Source: Bacillus sp. NTK034
GTDB taxonomy: Bacteria; Bacillota; Bacilli; Bacillales; Cytobacillaceae
DNA length: 64,000 bases
Reading direction: 5' to 3'
Assembly (NCBI RefSeq): GCF_017303275.1
Contig: NZ_JAFKOJ010000005.1
Span: 327,327 to 391,326 of the forward strand
A program made the position numbers and the translations under genes. The notes beneath the pieces are model-generated. The model saw only the letters and a program-made list of their open reading frames with translations. It was not told the DNA's origin and made no database searches. This document shows, piece by piece, positions 16,847-28,692 of this stretch. How positions within the stretch are numbered: position 1 is the stretch's first letter; the number at the start of each line of letters is the position of its first letter.

Positions 16847-18076
16847 TTAAAATGTCTCGCCGCTCAGCTTCATCGTTACTTCCTGAGTTTTGCCGTCACG
16901 GTAAAACTTAATTTTCATCTGGTCACCCACTGATTTCTTCGTATACAGATGCTGACGCAATTCGATGATGTCTTTGATTTCTTGTCCATCCATCTCGACG
17001 ATCACATCCATTTCCTTCAGTCCTGCCTGTGCAGCTGGAGAGTTCGGTTCAACGGAAGTGATGGCCACACCTGCTTTAACATCCTTAGGCAGTTTCAGCG
17101 CTTCCTGCTGGTAGTAGCCAGGAATTTCATTGACCGATGCCAATTGTACGCCCATATACGGACGTTTTACTTCTCCGAACTTTTCAAGGTCATCAATAAC
17201 TGGGCGTGCATAGTTAATCGGAATCGCCAATCCAATTCCTTCTACTGCACTCTCCGCAATTTTCATGGAGTTGATGCCGATGAGCTGGCCGCTGATATTA
17301 ACCAGCGCTCCGCCGCTGTTACCCGGGTTGATGGCGGCGTCTGTCTGCAGCACCTCAGCCTGCCAGTCAACTGTTCCATTTTGATCGATATCAACCGGTA
17401 TGGCACGCTCCAGGCCAGAAATAATTCCCTGTGTGACAGATCCGGAGAACTGGCCAAGAGGGTTCCCGATGGCAATGACAGGCTCGCCTGGCTTCAGTTT
17501 GTCTGAATCGCCGAATTCGGCAACTGTTTTAATTTCCTTTCCTTCTACTTCAAGCACTGCAAGATCCGTCCAAATGTCGCTGCCAACCAGTCTCGCGGGG
17601 AGCTTGGTGCCATCCTGCAGACTTACCTCCAGCTCCTGAGCGCCTTCTACCACATGGTGGTTTGTCACGATGAAGGCTGTATTTCCTTCCTTCTTATAAA
17701 TAACTCCGGAACCTGTTCCGGCGGGCTGGCCGGCACTGCCGTTTCCTTCATTCGACCAAAAGCCGGCAGTCTGGATGTTCGTAATGCTTACGACCGCATC
17801 CCCAGCTTTGTCGACCGCTTTAGTTACATCTGTTGTCACATCAAGTGAGACATTCTGAACATTGGCGTTATTGTTATTTTCTGCTGCTTCATCCTGCAGC
17901 TTTTCATCCGGTTCAACCGTATAAGGGAGCACGTTGTAGTCAGATAGCTTTGGCACCGCAACCACGACCAGGATGGCCCCTAATATGACTCCAACAAGGC
18001 TGGCCAGAAAATATCCGCCCTTGTTGCCTTTTTGCCCTTTATAACGGTTCTGATGATCTTGATCATAATAGCCCAA
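16847..18076 (-). CDS. htrA: HtrA/DegP-like membrane-anchored serine protease
   Basis: 409 residues: cytoplasmic N terminus, one membrane helix (about 21-42), a trypsin-like domain with the triad His141 (TNHHVV), Asp171 (DLAVLEV) and Ser254 (GNSGGAL), and a C-terminal PDZ domain (about 310-405). It degrades or refolds damaged secreted proteins at the outer membrane face. The first gene after the wal operon terminator, like yycK/htrC in B. subtilis. It probably has its own promoter in the 250-base gap upstream; I could not assign hexamers. Confidence 0.95.
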   Translation of the reverse strand: MGYYDQDHQNRYKGQKGNKGGYFLASLVGVILGAILVVVAVPKLSDYNVLPYTVEPDEKLQDEAAENNNNANVQNVSLDVTTDVTKAVDKAGDAVVSITNIQTAGFWSNEGNGSAGQPAGTGSGVIYKKEGNTAFIVTNHHVVEGAQELEVSLQDGTKLPARLVGSDIWTDLAVLEVEGKEIKTVAEFGDSDKLKPGEPVIAIGNPLGQFSGSVTQGIISGLERAIPVDIDQNGTVDWQAEVLQTDAAINPGNSGGALVNISGQLIGINSMKIAESAVEGIGLAIPINYARPVIDDLEKFGEVKRPYMGVQLASVNEIPGYYQQEALKLPKDVKAGVAITSVEPNSPAAQAGLKEMDVIVEMDGQEIKDIIELRQHLYTKKSVGDQMKIKFYRDGKTQEVTMKLSGETF

Positions 18077-18254
18077 ACTGCACCCATCCTTTCTTTCATT
18101 TGCAAAAAACCGCTGTTAAAAAAGCTCTTTTTAAAAAATAAATGCTAAAATTTAGTCTTCCTTTATACCCAATATTATACTCTCCTGTTTTTAAAAATCT
18201 AATAAAAACGCACTTGCTGCAGCAATCTTACGACTTTGTTCATACTTTTTTTAT

Positions 18255-18316
18255 ATTTTTTCAAAAAAAGAAAAGAGGAACACACGGAAACGGCTGTCTC
18301 TCTGTGTATTCCTCTT
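18255..18316 (-). terminator. Terminator of the wal operon (after walJ)
   Basis: AAGAGGAACACAC / GTGTATTCCTCTT stem (one mismatch), followed on the minus strand by a T-rich tract, just after the walJ stop. Confidence 0.75.
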
Positions 18317-18326
18317 CTGGTTATAT

Positions 18327-19121
18327 TTAAACGGCTGTTAAAATCGTTGGGACCTTCGGATCGGTATCATAAAGGTCGAATTGTTCACCGACAATGATCC
18401 CGCGGCTTTCAAGTGTCTGTGATACGGACATTCTCGCCAGATCCTTAATATTGTTATCCTGGCTTAAATGGGCCAGATAAAAGCTCTTCGTCCGGTCGCC
18501 GGCCACTTCGCTCATCGCAAGGGCTGCATCCTCATTGGATACATGTCCGACATCGCTTAAGATCCTTCTTTTTATATTCCACGGGTAGCGGCCCATGCGA
18601 AGCATCTGGACATCATGATTGCTTTCAAATACATAAGCCTCCGCATTCGAAATCAGGCCTTTCATGCGGTCGCTGACATATCCTGTATCGGTGATCAGCA
18701 CAAGCTTTTTCCCATTATGATGGAATACATAAAACATGGGATCGGCCGCATCATGGGAAACCCCAAAGGATTCAATATCAAGGGCTCCGAATGTTTTCAC
18801 CGTTTCCATATCAAAATGAAACTTCTGGTCAACCGGGACCTGTCCAATCAGTCCGTCCATGGCCAGCCATGTTTTTTCATTCGCATAGATCGGCAGGTTA
18901 TACTTCCGGGCTAGAATCCCGACACCCTTAATATGATCGCTATGCTCATGGGTCACCAGTATCCCTGAAAGCTTGCCGATGTCCCGGCCAATATGCTGAA
19001 ATAATCCTTCCATTTGCTTCCCGCTTAATCCGGCATCAACCAGAAAGGAATGTTCCTCCGTCTCGACAAAGATCGCATTCCCAGTACTGCCGCTCGCGAG
19101 AACGCTGAATTGTAAAGACAT
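18327..19121 (-). CDS. walJ: Metallo-beta-lactamase fold hydrolase WalJ (YycJ)
   Basis: 264 residues with the MBL signature [10 protein letters not shown] (about 60-69) and further metal ligands (the DAG turn, SHDA, SNHD). The fifth gene of the wal operon. In B. subtilis WalJ is a 5'-exonuclease-like MBL protein linked to replication/cell division coordination and mismatch repair. The start is directly preceded by the walI stop region (8-base gap). Confidence 0.95.
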   Translation of the reverse strand: MSLQFSVLASGSTGNAIFVETEEHSFLVDAGLSGKQMEGLFQHIGRDIGKLSGILVTHEHSDHIKGVGILARKYNLPIYANEKTWLAMDGLIGQVPVDQKFHFDMETVKTFGALDIESFGVSHDAADPMFYVFHHNGKKLVLITDTGYVSDRMKGLISNAEAYVFESNHDVQMLRMGRYPWNIKRRILSDVGHVSNEDAALAMSEVAGDRTKSFYLAHLSQDNNIKDLARMSVSQTLESRGIIVGEQFDLYDTDPKVPTILTAV

Positions 19122-19128
19122 GTTCTCC

Positions 19129-19935
19129 TCACTCCACTATTTTTTTCTCCTCGTTGTTCAGCTTAATGATTTTGCCCTCAAAGGCATCAACAAATAAATT
19201 CTCCTCGTCATTAATGACAAATCGCCAGGCAGGCGTTAACAATTGCGAAGAGCTCAAATGCACAAAGGTAAAATAACCAAGCTCTACATTTGTAATTTTT
19301 GACTTCGGCTGCAGTGAGCCGTTCTTGTAAAGTGTTTCAACTGCCTTTATCGGCTGAATGACTTTTTCACTTTCTTCCTTCGACTCAATCTTTGTCAGGA
19401 GCGTCTGCTTATAAGAGACAATTTCATTTTCATCATTTAAATAAAATGTGAGCTCGCCATTTAAATTCATATAAAACATCTTGCCTTCAAATTCCTGATA
19501 ATAGGTAATTTTATTACTGTTTTCAGGTTTCTCCCAGAAGCGGTATTGTTCGCCGTATAACACCCTGTTTTTGATAAAAGCGGATAATTCGGAAGGACTG
19601 AATTTATCACTGATCTTGATCGACTCGTCCAGGACAGAATTCAGAGTTGTCCCTTCTGTAATCGTAATTTCCTGGCCCTCCAGCCTTGTATCTCCTTCAA
19701 GGTCTTCAATATCAAATTCCACCGGTTTAGCCCTCAAATACCGGTCTTTCGGGTTACTTTTAGGAAGGGGCTCCTCAAATGTGATATCCGCACTCTTAAG
19801 CTGTTTTTCAAGGGATGCTTGTGCAATCGGTTCAAATTCACTGGCTTCCTTCAATTTGAAAAACTCATACATCAAATAAATATCCAGCACCAGGAAGGTT
19901 AGAATAAAGATTGTTTTGATCTTACTCCAATCCAT
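19129..19935 (-). CDS. walI: Two-component system regulatory protein WalI (YycI)
   Basis: 268 residues: a single N-terminal membrane helix (about 5-24, [20 protein letters not shown]) and a large extracytoplasmic domain. WalI and WalH bind WalK at the membrane and restrain its kinase activity. It overlaps the end of walH by 14 bases, consistent with translational coupling. Confidence 0.95.
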   Translation of the reverse strand: MDWSKIKTIFILTFLVLDIYLMYEFFKLKEASEFEPIAQASLEKQLKSADITFEEPLPKSNPKDRYLRAKPVEFDIEDLEGDTRLEGQEITITEGTTLNSVLDESIKISDKFSPSELSAFIKNRVLYGEQYRFWEKPENSNKITYYQEFEGKMFYMNLNGELTFYLNDENEIVSYKQTLLTKIESKEESEKVIQPIKAVETLYKNGSLQPKSKITNVELGYFTFVHLSSSQLLTPAWRFVINDEENLFVDAFEGKIIKLNNEEKKIVE

Positions 19936-21268
19936 TATTCATGCCCCCTGTCTCATCAAGCGAAATGCTTTTCCAAGTTCCTTCATACCGGTAGTACCAG
20001 GAAGGCTCCAGACGGATGAAGGTAGTCTGAGCTTCCTTGACCAGCATCATCTTATATCCCAGCTTTACATTCTCCAGCAATTCCGGATCAAGCCCTTCCA
20101 GACCTAACAAGTATTCCAATACCCGGGTCCCCGAACTTAGAGATACTTCTGATGGCTGTTCAGCACTCAGTCCAAGCTGGAAATTGCTCCGAAAATATTC
20201 GTAAATTTCATTTTGCCCCCAAATCTGGCGGATTTCAGAAATTTTCGGATCATCGCTGAAAATTGGATAACCTGCCGAATCATACATCCTGAATACCACT
20301 CTATGATTCAGCTCGTCTATTTCGGCAAATTGGTAATTGTCTGTCCACCCAGAATGTCCGTTAATGTAATCAATGCTCCTTTTCAGCAGGTCGCCTGACG
20401 GAAAAGTCGGGTTATCCCCGGCAGCCGGCTTTACATATCGAAGGGTATTTTTGTCGGAATTTACCCTCAACAGGCTTAAGGTATCATTATACTCATCCTC
20501 TGATTGCTGAAAGCTTTTCTGTACGACACTTGGATCACTGAATAGAGCATTTTTATATTGTTCAGAGTCCAATTTTTTCTCCAAATACTGATATCTCACC
20601 ATTTTTGTATCCTGTGAAGGCAGGAAAATGGTCCTTTCATCAGATGGTTTATATGCAAAATAGGCTTTATATTCAGGGTTGTACTCCGATAGATTGAAGA
20701 ATTGACTTTTGAAATTCTGAATAAAGGAAACAGGCACACGGCTTCTAAAGACCTGCCGGTTATCCATAGATACAAAATCGACAATTCCATCCTTTTTCTC
20801 CAATTGCCTAGTATCAATGACAATATAGTCAAACTGAAAATTAGTCAGATTTTTATCAGCAATTTTAATTACTGATTTGTACAATTCAATCGGAACAGAA
20901 TCCGGAAACGCAAGAACGGCTTTTCCTTCATCATGGACAAACGAAGGAAGAATGCCCGCTTCCTCTGTGATATTTTCAAAGTCAGCAAAATTCCACTCGC
21001 TGATTTCTTTCATGATTTTATCAATTTCACCTGGACTGACTGTTCCAAAGGTCTTTTTCTCCCCGAGATGGAATAAGAGGGTGTCCGGTCTGACAATCTG
21101 ATTCACTTCTTTTTTTTCCGCTATTGTTACTTCCTGAACGGTATTTGCTTCTTTTTCAATCCGTTCAAAGTTCGGCTGGTAGGTCCAAAGGTTCCAGGTC
21201 AGGAGGGCGCTTGTCACTACTAGAATGGTCAGTATGATGGTTTTTATATTTTCATAACTCATTCCCAA
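19922..21268 (-). CDS. walH: Two-component system activity regulator WalH (YycH)
   Basis: 448 residues with one N-terminal membrane helix (about 7-27) and a three-domain extracellular part typical of YycH. It acts with WalI as a negative regulator of WalK. It overlaps walK by 10 bases and walI by 14 bases. Confidence 0.95.
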   Translation of the reverse strand: MGMSYENIKTIILTILVVTSALLTWNLWTYQPNFERIEKEANTVQEVTIAEKKEVNQIVRPDTLLFHLGEKKTFGTVSPGEIDKIMKEISEWNFADFENITEEAGILPSFVHDEGKAVLAFPDSVPIELYKSVIKIADKNLTNFQFDYIVIDTRQLEKKDGIVDFVSMDNRQVFRSRVPVSFIQNFKSQFFNLSEYNPEYKAYFAYKPSDERTIFLPSQDTKMVRYQYLEKKLDSEQYKNALFSDPSVVQKSFQQSEDEYNDTLSLLRVNSDKNTLRYVKPAAGDNPTFPSGDLLKRSIDYINGHSGWTDNYQFAEIDELNHRVVFRMYDSAGYPIFSDDPKISEIRQIWGQNEIYEYFRSNFQLGLSAEQPSEVSLSSGTRVLEYLLGLEGLDPELLENVKLGYKMMLVKEAQTTFIRLEPSWYYRYEGTWKSISLDETGGMNNGLE

Positions 21269-23082
21269 TCATCCTCTTCCGAGCGAACATATGGAAGGCT
21301 AAATGAAATCGTTGTCCCTTTCCCTTCTGTACTCGCTGCCCAAATTTTTCCGCCATGCGCTTCCACCATTTCTTTCGCAATGGCCAATCCGAGGCCTGTT
21401 CCGCCAAGCTTTCTCGTCCTGGCTTTATCCACCCGGTAAAAACGCTCAAAAATCTGATCAATATTTTCTTTTGGTATCCCCACACCCTGGTCTGAAACGC
21501 TGACAATAATAAATTCATCCTTTTCCTCAATGCTGAAGGTCACTTTTCCGCCTTCCGGAGAGTATTTAAGTGCATTCGAGATGATATTGTCCAGCACCTG
21601 GGTGAGCTTGTCTTCATCTATTTCCACAAAAGCTGAATGGTCCGGAAGTTTCCTTTCAAATGTAACATTCTGCTGCTTCGTCATTTCAAAACGGTCTATA
21701 ATTCTATTATAGAAGAAAATAAAATCAGTCCAATCCTTGGTCAAGCGATAATCCTTGCTGTCCATTTTAGACAGCTGCAGCAAATCATTGACCAGGCGGA
21801 TCATCCGCTCTGTTTCATTTTGGGTGACATCCAGGAAGTTTGGGGCAATCTCCTCATCTCTCCAGGCACCTTCCGCAAGAGCCTCCAGATAGCTTCTCAT
21901 CGTTGTCAGCGGCGTCCTGAGTTCATGAGATACATTCGCCACAAATTCGCGGCGTTCCATGTCAATTTTCTCCTGCTCAGTAATATCATGCAAAACGGTA
22001 ATTAAGCCGTTTACAAAGCCGGTTTCTTTTTGGATAACCGAAAAATTAGCGCGAAGGATCAGTGTTTTCGATTTGCTGCTGTAATCCAGGATAACCGAAT
22101 CGCGCTCGTTCAATAGCTCTTCAAAGGTATAATCTTCTTCAAGGCCGAGCAAAGAAACAATCGGAGAAGACAGGACCGTTTCACGTGAAACATTCAGCAT
22201 TTTTGCTGCAGGCTCATTAATTAAAATCACACGCCCTTTGCGGTCGGTTGCGATGACTCCATCGGTCATATAAGAAAGAACGGAGGACAATTTGCGCCGT
22301 TCGCCTTCTGTTGTAGCATGAGCTTCCTGAAGTTTCTTTGTTAAACTGTTAAAGGTAATGGCCAGCTGACCAATTTCGTCATACCCATACACCTTAACCT
22401 TGCGGGAGAAGTTCCCTTTTGCCATGGCAAGCGCCTGTTTCCGCATATCTGAAATCGGACGTGTCACCGTCTGGGCAAGGAGTATGCCCAGAATCGCTGT
22501 GATTGCTAACGCAATGGCTATACCGGTAGTGAAAATATTATTAATCTGCCTCATCTGTTCATAGATGTTCTCGATTTTAGCAACCAGATAGATGGCTCCA
22601 TTGACATCCCCGTTATTTTTAATAGGCGTGACGAGAACCCATATCCGTTGCCCTTGGTCAACCAGATCCTCCGTTACCGGCTGCCTGGTGGCTATGGCCA
22701 TTTTGATCAGATTATCAGTAGACCTCCCCCCGACAACCCCCTGATTATCGGGATCGGAGGTGCCAAGTATTTTCAGTGATTCATCAACCACACGGACTTC
22801 GGATATATCCGCCGAGTTGTAATCACTTAATAGCCTTCTTATATCTTCCTCCTGGGATGTTGCTTCCTCATCAGGAATCCTCACCTTGGTCATTTGTTCC
22901 TCTACATAATAGGTGAGAAGGTTAACCCTCTCCTGAATGGCATCCTTGAAATTGTCCTTTAAGGTCGTCTCCAGCTGCCTGACAAAGTAGACCCCGATAA
23001 TCTGCATGGCTACCAGGATGAGAAGAACATATATGATCACAAACTTCAAATGAATGGACCGAAAAAAACCAACCTTTTCCAT
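21259..23082 (-). CDS. walK: Cell-wall metabolism sensor histidine kinase WalK
   Basis: 607 residues: membrane helix 1 (about 12-34), an extracellular PDC/Cache-like domain (about 35-182), helix 2 (about 183-204), HAMP (about 204-258), PAS (about 263-370), HisKA with phosphorylated His386 in VSHELRTPL, and a HATPase domain with DNIISNALKYSPEGG, SDQGVGIP and GTGLGLAI. It senses cell-wall/lipid II status and phosphorylates WalR; essential in Bacillus. A near-perfect parS site lies within the coding sequence. Confidence 0.97.
   Translation of the reverse strand: MEKVGFFRSIHLKFVIIYVLLILVAMQIIGVYFVRQLETTLKDNFKDAIQERVNLLTYYVEEQMTKVRIPDEEATSQEEDIRRLLSDYNSADISEVRVVDESLKILGTSDPDNQGVVGGRSTDNLIKMAIATRQPVTEDLVDQGQRIWVLVTPIKNNGDVNGAIYLVAKIENIYEQMRQINNIFTTGIAIALAITAILGILLAQTVTRPISDMRKQALAMAKGNFSRKVKVYGYDEIGQLAITFNSLTKKLQEAHATTEGERRKLSSVLSYMTDGVIATDRKGRVILINEPAAKMLNVSRETVLSSPIVSLLGLEEDYTFEELLNERDSVILDYSSKSKTLILRANFSVIQKETGFVNGLITVLHDITEQEKIDMERREFVANVSHELRTPLTTMRSYLEALAEGAWRDEEIAPNFLDVTQNETERMIRLVNDLLQLSKMDSKDYRLTKDWTDFIFFYNRIIDRFEMTKQQNVTFERKLPDHSAFVEIDEDKLTQVLDNIISNALKYSPEGGKVTFSIEEKDEFIIVSVSDQGVGIPKENIDQIFERFYRVDKARTRKLGGTGLGLAIAKEMVEAHGGKIWAASTEGKGTTISFSLPYVRSEEDDWE
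22177..22192. promoter_or_regulatory. parS site inside walK
   Basis: CGTTTCACGTGAAACA, 15 of 16 bases of the Bacillus parS consensus TGTTTCACGTGAAACA. It is a loading site for ParB (Spo0J), whose gene is in the same window. Confidence 0.9.
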
Positions 23083-23090
23083 GTACCCTT

Positions 23091-23801
23091 TTACTCCTGT
23101 TCAGGATTCCGCAAGTAATAACCGACTCCTCTTCTTGTCACGATCCATGTCGGGTGGCTTGGATTATCCTCAATTTTCTCCCGCAGTCTCCTTACGGTTA
23201 CGTCAACTGTTCGGACATCACCATAATAATCATAGCCCCATACGGTCTGTAGGAGATGCTCCCTCGTCATGACTTGTCCAATATGTTTGGCTAAATAGTG
23301 AAGAAGCTCAAATTCACGGTGAGTTAATTCAATCGTCTCACCGCGCTTGGAAACCACATAGGCATCCGGGTGAATAGTCAGGGAACCAACTTCAATTTCG
23401 TTGGATTCATCCTCTTCTTCCGTCTTGGAAGCAATTTGCTGATGGCGCCTCATATTAGCCTTCACACGGGCAATCAATTCTCTCGTGCTGAACGGCTTTG
23501 TAACGTAGTCATCTGCACCCAGCTCAAGTCCCAAAACTTTATCAATTTCAGAATCCTTTGCTGTCAGCATAATGATTGGCATATCGTATTTCTTGCGCAC
23601 TTCGCGGCATACCTCAATGCCGTCCCTCTGCGGAAGCATGATATCAAGCAGAATCAGGTCCGGCTTGATTTCTTCTACTTTATCGAGTGCGTCATTGCCA
23701 TCATAGGCACACACCACTTCATAGCCTTCTTTTTTCAAATTAAACTGCAGTATATCTGCAATTGGTTTCTCATCGTCTACAACCAGAATTTTTTTATCCA
23801 T
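23091..23801 (-). CDS. walR: Response regulator WalR (YycF)
   Basis: 236 residues: receiver domain with phospho-acceptor Asp53 (LLDIMLP), Thr and Lys switch residues (TAKDSE, KPF), and an OmpR/PhoB-type winged helix (about 135-232, [21 protein letters not shown]). It is the essential controller of autolysin genes. The start at 23801 is chosen since AAGGAG lies six bases upstream; the frame extends 24 bases further but that would bury the ribosome site. First gene of walRKHIJ. Confidence 0.97.
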   Translation of the reverse strand: MDKKILVVDDEKPIADILQFNLKKEGYEVVCAYDGNDALDKVEEIKPDLILLDIMLPQRDGIEVCREVRKKYDMPIIMLTAKDSEIDKVLGLELGADDYVTKPFSTRELIARVKANMRRHQQIASKTEEEDESNEIEVGSLTIHPDAYVVSKRGETIELTHREFELLHYLAKHIGQVMTREHLLQTVWGYDYYGDVRTVDVTVRRLREKIEDNPSHPTWIVTRRGVGYYLRNPEQE

Positions 23802-23913
23802 ACCTATCTCCTTTTTCTTGCTCATTTATTTATTTTTGGAGCAGTAGAAGTCAGTTTCATACATATGTTATCTACTTTACTTTACCATTTTAACAATGGG
23901 AATTCACCTATTA

Positions 23914-24038
23914 AGAAAAGCGGAAGCGCCTTGCCCACCCCCGACAAGCACAAGAAGAGCCTCCCGGAAAGGCGTTCTTTGCCTTTTGGGGAGGATGGGC
24001 TTGTGACCTCGAGGGGGTAGGCGCTGGAGCTAGACAGT
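23914..24038 (+). repeat. Dispersed structured repeat, copy 1
   Basis: Begins AGAAAAGCGGAAGCGCC and ends GGCGCTGGAGCTAGACAGT; the middle has GACAAGCACAAG and GGCTTGTGACCTCGAG arms able to pair. The same ends recur at 39983, 49357, 49831 (inverted) and 52993, with a shorter form at 28756. It fills most of the 320-base gap between walR and the M23 gene. Confidence 0.8.
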
Positions 24039-24089
24039 TAGCAAAGGCCTGTAAAACTTTTGTGTGTATTTTATCTTATTCTTAACTAC

Positions 24090-24123
24090 AAAAGCCTCTA
24101 GCATGAAAGCTAGAGACTTTTTA
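24090..24123 (-). terminator. Terminator of the M23 peptidase gene
   Basis: CTCTAGC / GCTAGAG stem with A/T flanks able to extend it, T run on the minus strand, 24 bases after the stop. Confidence 0.75.
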
Positions 24124-24127
24124 GCAG

Positions 24128-25625
<1,498 letters not shown>

Positions 25626-25860
25626 GGTTACATCCCCCTAGACTACGGTAACAAAAGACACTTTCATTTAGTGCTATGTAACTACGAATTTGTCAACCTG
25701 TTTTTTTCACAATATTTACTTTACCATACAGCAAAGCAAATAGATTACCAGACTCGGGAATGTAACAAAAATGTATAATAGCTGACATTTTATGACTATT
25801 AATGGTAAATTTTCTAAAGGAATAAAGAGGTTTTTTATCGAAGAAAAGGTAGGAAATTAT

Positions 25861-25942
25861 CCCTATTTATAGGGGTTTATTAGAGGTACGAAAGAAGATG
25901 AGTTAGGGGAGTGCTACATTACACCGGCCATGTAGCCGGAAC
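25861..25942. other. Gap 25626-26004: short inverted repeats only
   Basis: The stretch holds a CCCTATTTATAGGGG palindrome (25861-25875) and an ACCGGCCATGTAGCCGGAA hairpin (about 25922-25942). I see no gene and no recognised riboswitch. Confidence 0.4.
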
Positions 25943-26004
25943 CTGCCTTTATTACATGAATATAACAAAAAAGAGCATGATTGGTTACATACTCCTTTTT
26001 GGGA

Positions 26005-26077
26005 TGGCTCAGGACGGAATCGAACCGCCGACACAAGGATTTTCAGTCCTTTGCTCTACCGACTGAGCTACTGAGCC
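26005..26077 (-). tRNA. trnF: tRNA-Phe (GAA)
   Basis: 73-nt cloverleaf: acceptor GGCTCAG/CTGAGCC, D-arm GCTCAGTCGGTAGAGC, anticodon loop CTGAAAA with GAA, T-arm GGCGGTTCGATTCCGTC. The CCA end is not encoded. Last gene of a Lys-Glu-Asp-Phe cluster, as in trnY of B. subtilis. Confidence 0.97.
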
Positions 26078-26123
26078 TTATTAAGTTATTTTGCCTAAAA
26101 AATGTTTGGCTTCGTCCTTCGTC

Positions 26124-26200
26124 CCGATTTATCAATCGGTACGCTGAAGTGTTTCAAGGTAGCTTATTCGGTCGTGCTCTATCGACTGAGCTACTGATCC
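26124..26200 (-). pseudogene. tRNA 5'-half remnant upstream of tRNA-Phe
   Basis: 26175-26200 reads GGATCAGTAGCTCAGTCGATAGAGCA on the minus strand, an acceptor 5' strand plus a full D-arm resembling the neighbouring tRNA-Phe. No anticodon arm or T-arm follows; instead there is unrelated sequence with a CCGATT/AATCGG hairpin (26124-26139). Confidence 0.75.
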
Positions 26201-26229
26201 TTAATTCATTTTGAGACTGAATATGTAAA

Positions 26230-26306
26230 TGGCGGTCCGGACGGGACTCGAACCCGCGACCTCCTGCGTGACAGGCAGGCATTCTAACCAACTGAACTAC
26301 CGGACC
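26230..26306 (-). tRNA. trnD: tRNA-Asp (GTC)
   Basis: 77 nt including the encoded CCA. Anticodon loop CTGTCAC with GTC, T-arm GCGGGTTCGAGTCCCGT, acceptor GGTCCGG paired with CCGGACC. Confidence 0.97.
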
Positions 26307-26310
26307 AAAT

Positions 26311-26362
26311 AATAACCGCCAGCAAGTAAGCTGGGCTTGCCAGCCGTTTGCTGACGGTTATT
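26311..26362. repeat. Hairpin spacer between tRNA-Asp and tRNA-Glu
   Basis: AATAACCG-CAGCAA pairs with TTGCTG-CGGTTATT across a 22-base loop. It is probably an RNA processing spacer in the tRNA transcript. Confidence 0.7.
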
Positions 26363-26367
26363 CGCCA

Positions 26368-26439
26368 TGACCCCTACGGGATTCGAACCCGTGTTACCGC
26401 CGTGAAAGGGCGGTGTCTTAACCGCTTGACCAAGGGGCC
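26368..26439 (-). tRNA. trnE: tRNA-Glu (TTC)
   Basis: 72-nt cloverleaf with anticodon loop CTTTCAC (TTC) and T-arm ACGGGTTCGAATCCCGT. CCA is not encoded. Confidence 0.96.
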
Positions 26440-26451
26440 AAAAAATATAAA

Positions 26452-26527
26452 TGGTGAGCCATGAAGGACTCGAACCTTCGACCCTCTGATTAAAAGTCAG
26501 ATGCTCTACCGACTGAGCTAATGGCTC
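26452..26527 (-). tRNA. trnK: tRNA-Lys (TTT)
   Basis: 76 nt including the encoded CCA. Anticodon loop CTTTTAA (TTT), D-arm GCTCAGTCGGTAGAGC, T-arm GAAGGTTCGAGTCCTTC. First complete gene of the cluster. Confidence 0.97.
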
Positions 26528-26558
26528 ATACTTTGAATGTTTCCTAAAGCCTGATACT

Positions 26559-26664
26559 GCTAAGTCAGATGTTCCAAAGCCCTGCGTGTTTTGTCACAGA
26601 TTGCTATTCGGGTGAAGAAATTCACTGATGCTGCAATCTGCTCTACCGACTGAGCTAATGGCTC
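26559..26664 (-). pseudogene. Interrupted tRNA-Lys remnant upstream of tRNA-Lys
   Basis: 26640-26664 repeats the first 25 bases of tRNA-Lys exactly, and 26559-26571 resembles its anticodon-arm 5' side (CATCTGACTTA). About 68 bases carrying a nested hairpin (CAGATTGC / GCAATCTG with GTGAA / TTCAC inside) separate them. The T-arm is missing. Confidence 0.75.
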
Positions 26665-26813
26665 ATACTAGTACTGTGTGTGTTTCCAAGGTTGCCACCT
26701 TGGCGACGCTTTTTATAATATCATAGAGTTTTATAAAAGCGCAATAACTTTTTATAAAAATATTATTTTAGCGGAATTCTGCGGCAAGGTAGTGCCTGAT
26801 CTTTAGACTGGAG

Positions 26814-26910
26814 TCCCCGTTTTAGGGATTGCTTGCCCCTTGATTTATGGATTCTATTCCCCATTTTTGATGCTTTATTCCTCAATTTTGCAGTTCTTTT
26901 CCCCAATTTG
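26814..26910. repeat. 21-bp-period array of TTCCCC-type words
   Basis: Words tCCCCgttTT, gCCCCttg, tCCCCatTTTT, tCCTCaaTTTT and tCCCCaaTTT begin at 26814, 26835, 26858, 26879 and 26900 (steps 21, 23, 21, 21). The bases between are unrelated. The region is noncoding, between the tRNAs and purA. Confidence 0.65.
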
Positions 26911-26922
26911 AACAAACTATAA

Positions 26923-27182
26923 CTGATTCGGACTCATTCCCCTGATTTTCTCCTTTTCCTGTCCGAATGAACACCTGATTCGGACTCATTCCCCTGATTT
27001 TCTCCTCTTCCTGTCCGAATGAACGCCTGATTCGGACTCATTCCCCTGATTTTCTCCTCTTCCTGTCCGAATGAACACCTGATTCGGACTCATTTCTCTG
27101 ATTTTCTCCCCTTTCTGTCCGAATGAACGCCTGATTCGGACTCATTTCTCTGATTTTCTCCTCTTCCTGTCCGAATGGGCGC
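26923..27182. repeat. Five 52-bp tandem repeats with internal hairpins
   Basis: Units start at 26923, 26975, 27027, 27079 and 27131, with a decayed sixth at 27183. Each contains TTCGGAC and, about 34 bases on, GTCCGAA, giving a 7-bp stem. Differences between units are few and partly shared between units 1-3 and 4-5. Confidence 0.95.
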
Positions 27183-27241
27183 CTGTTTCGGACCCGGCAC
27201 CTTCAATTTCAGCTTCTCCTGTTCGCATACACAAGCCCACA

Positions 27242-27273
27242 CAAAAAAAAGCCCTAATTCGCATTAGGGCTTT
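27242..27273 (-). terminator. Terminator of purA
   Basis: Perfect AAAGCCCTAAT / ATTAGGGCTTT stem with a four-base loop and eight T on the minus strand, 14 bases after the purA stop. Confidence 0.92.
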
Positions 27274-27286
27274 CTACAATCAAGTA

Positions 27287-28618
<1,332 letters not shown>

Positions 28619-28692
28619 CTATAAAATCATTTTTAATTAAGTAACTTATTTCAACCACTTTAGTTTATCAATGTGATGTGTGATAGTCAATC

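Noticed and set aside
25761..25777. WalR box upstream of the M23 gene
   Set aside because: TGTAAC-AAAAA-TGTATA has one mismatch to TGTWAH-N5-TGTWAH and is on the opposite strand to the gene, about 135 bases from its start; too weak to list.
25626..26004. c-di-AMP riboswitch ahead of the M23/LysM gene
   Set aside because: Such genes often have one, but I could not find the conserved ydaO core; only short unrelated hairpins.
26923..27182. CRISPR array
   Set aside because: The 52-bp units are tandem without unique spacers and each contains its own hairpin; no cas gene is present.
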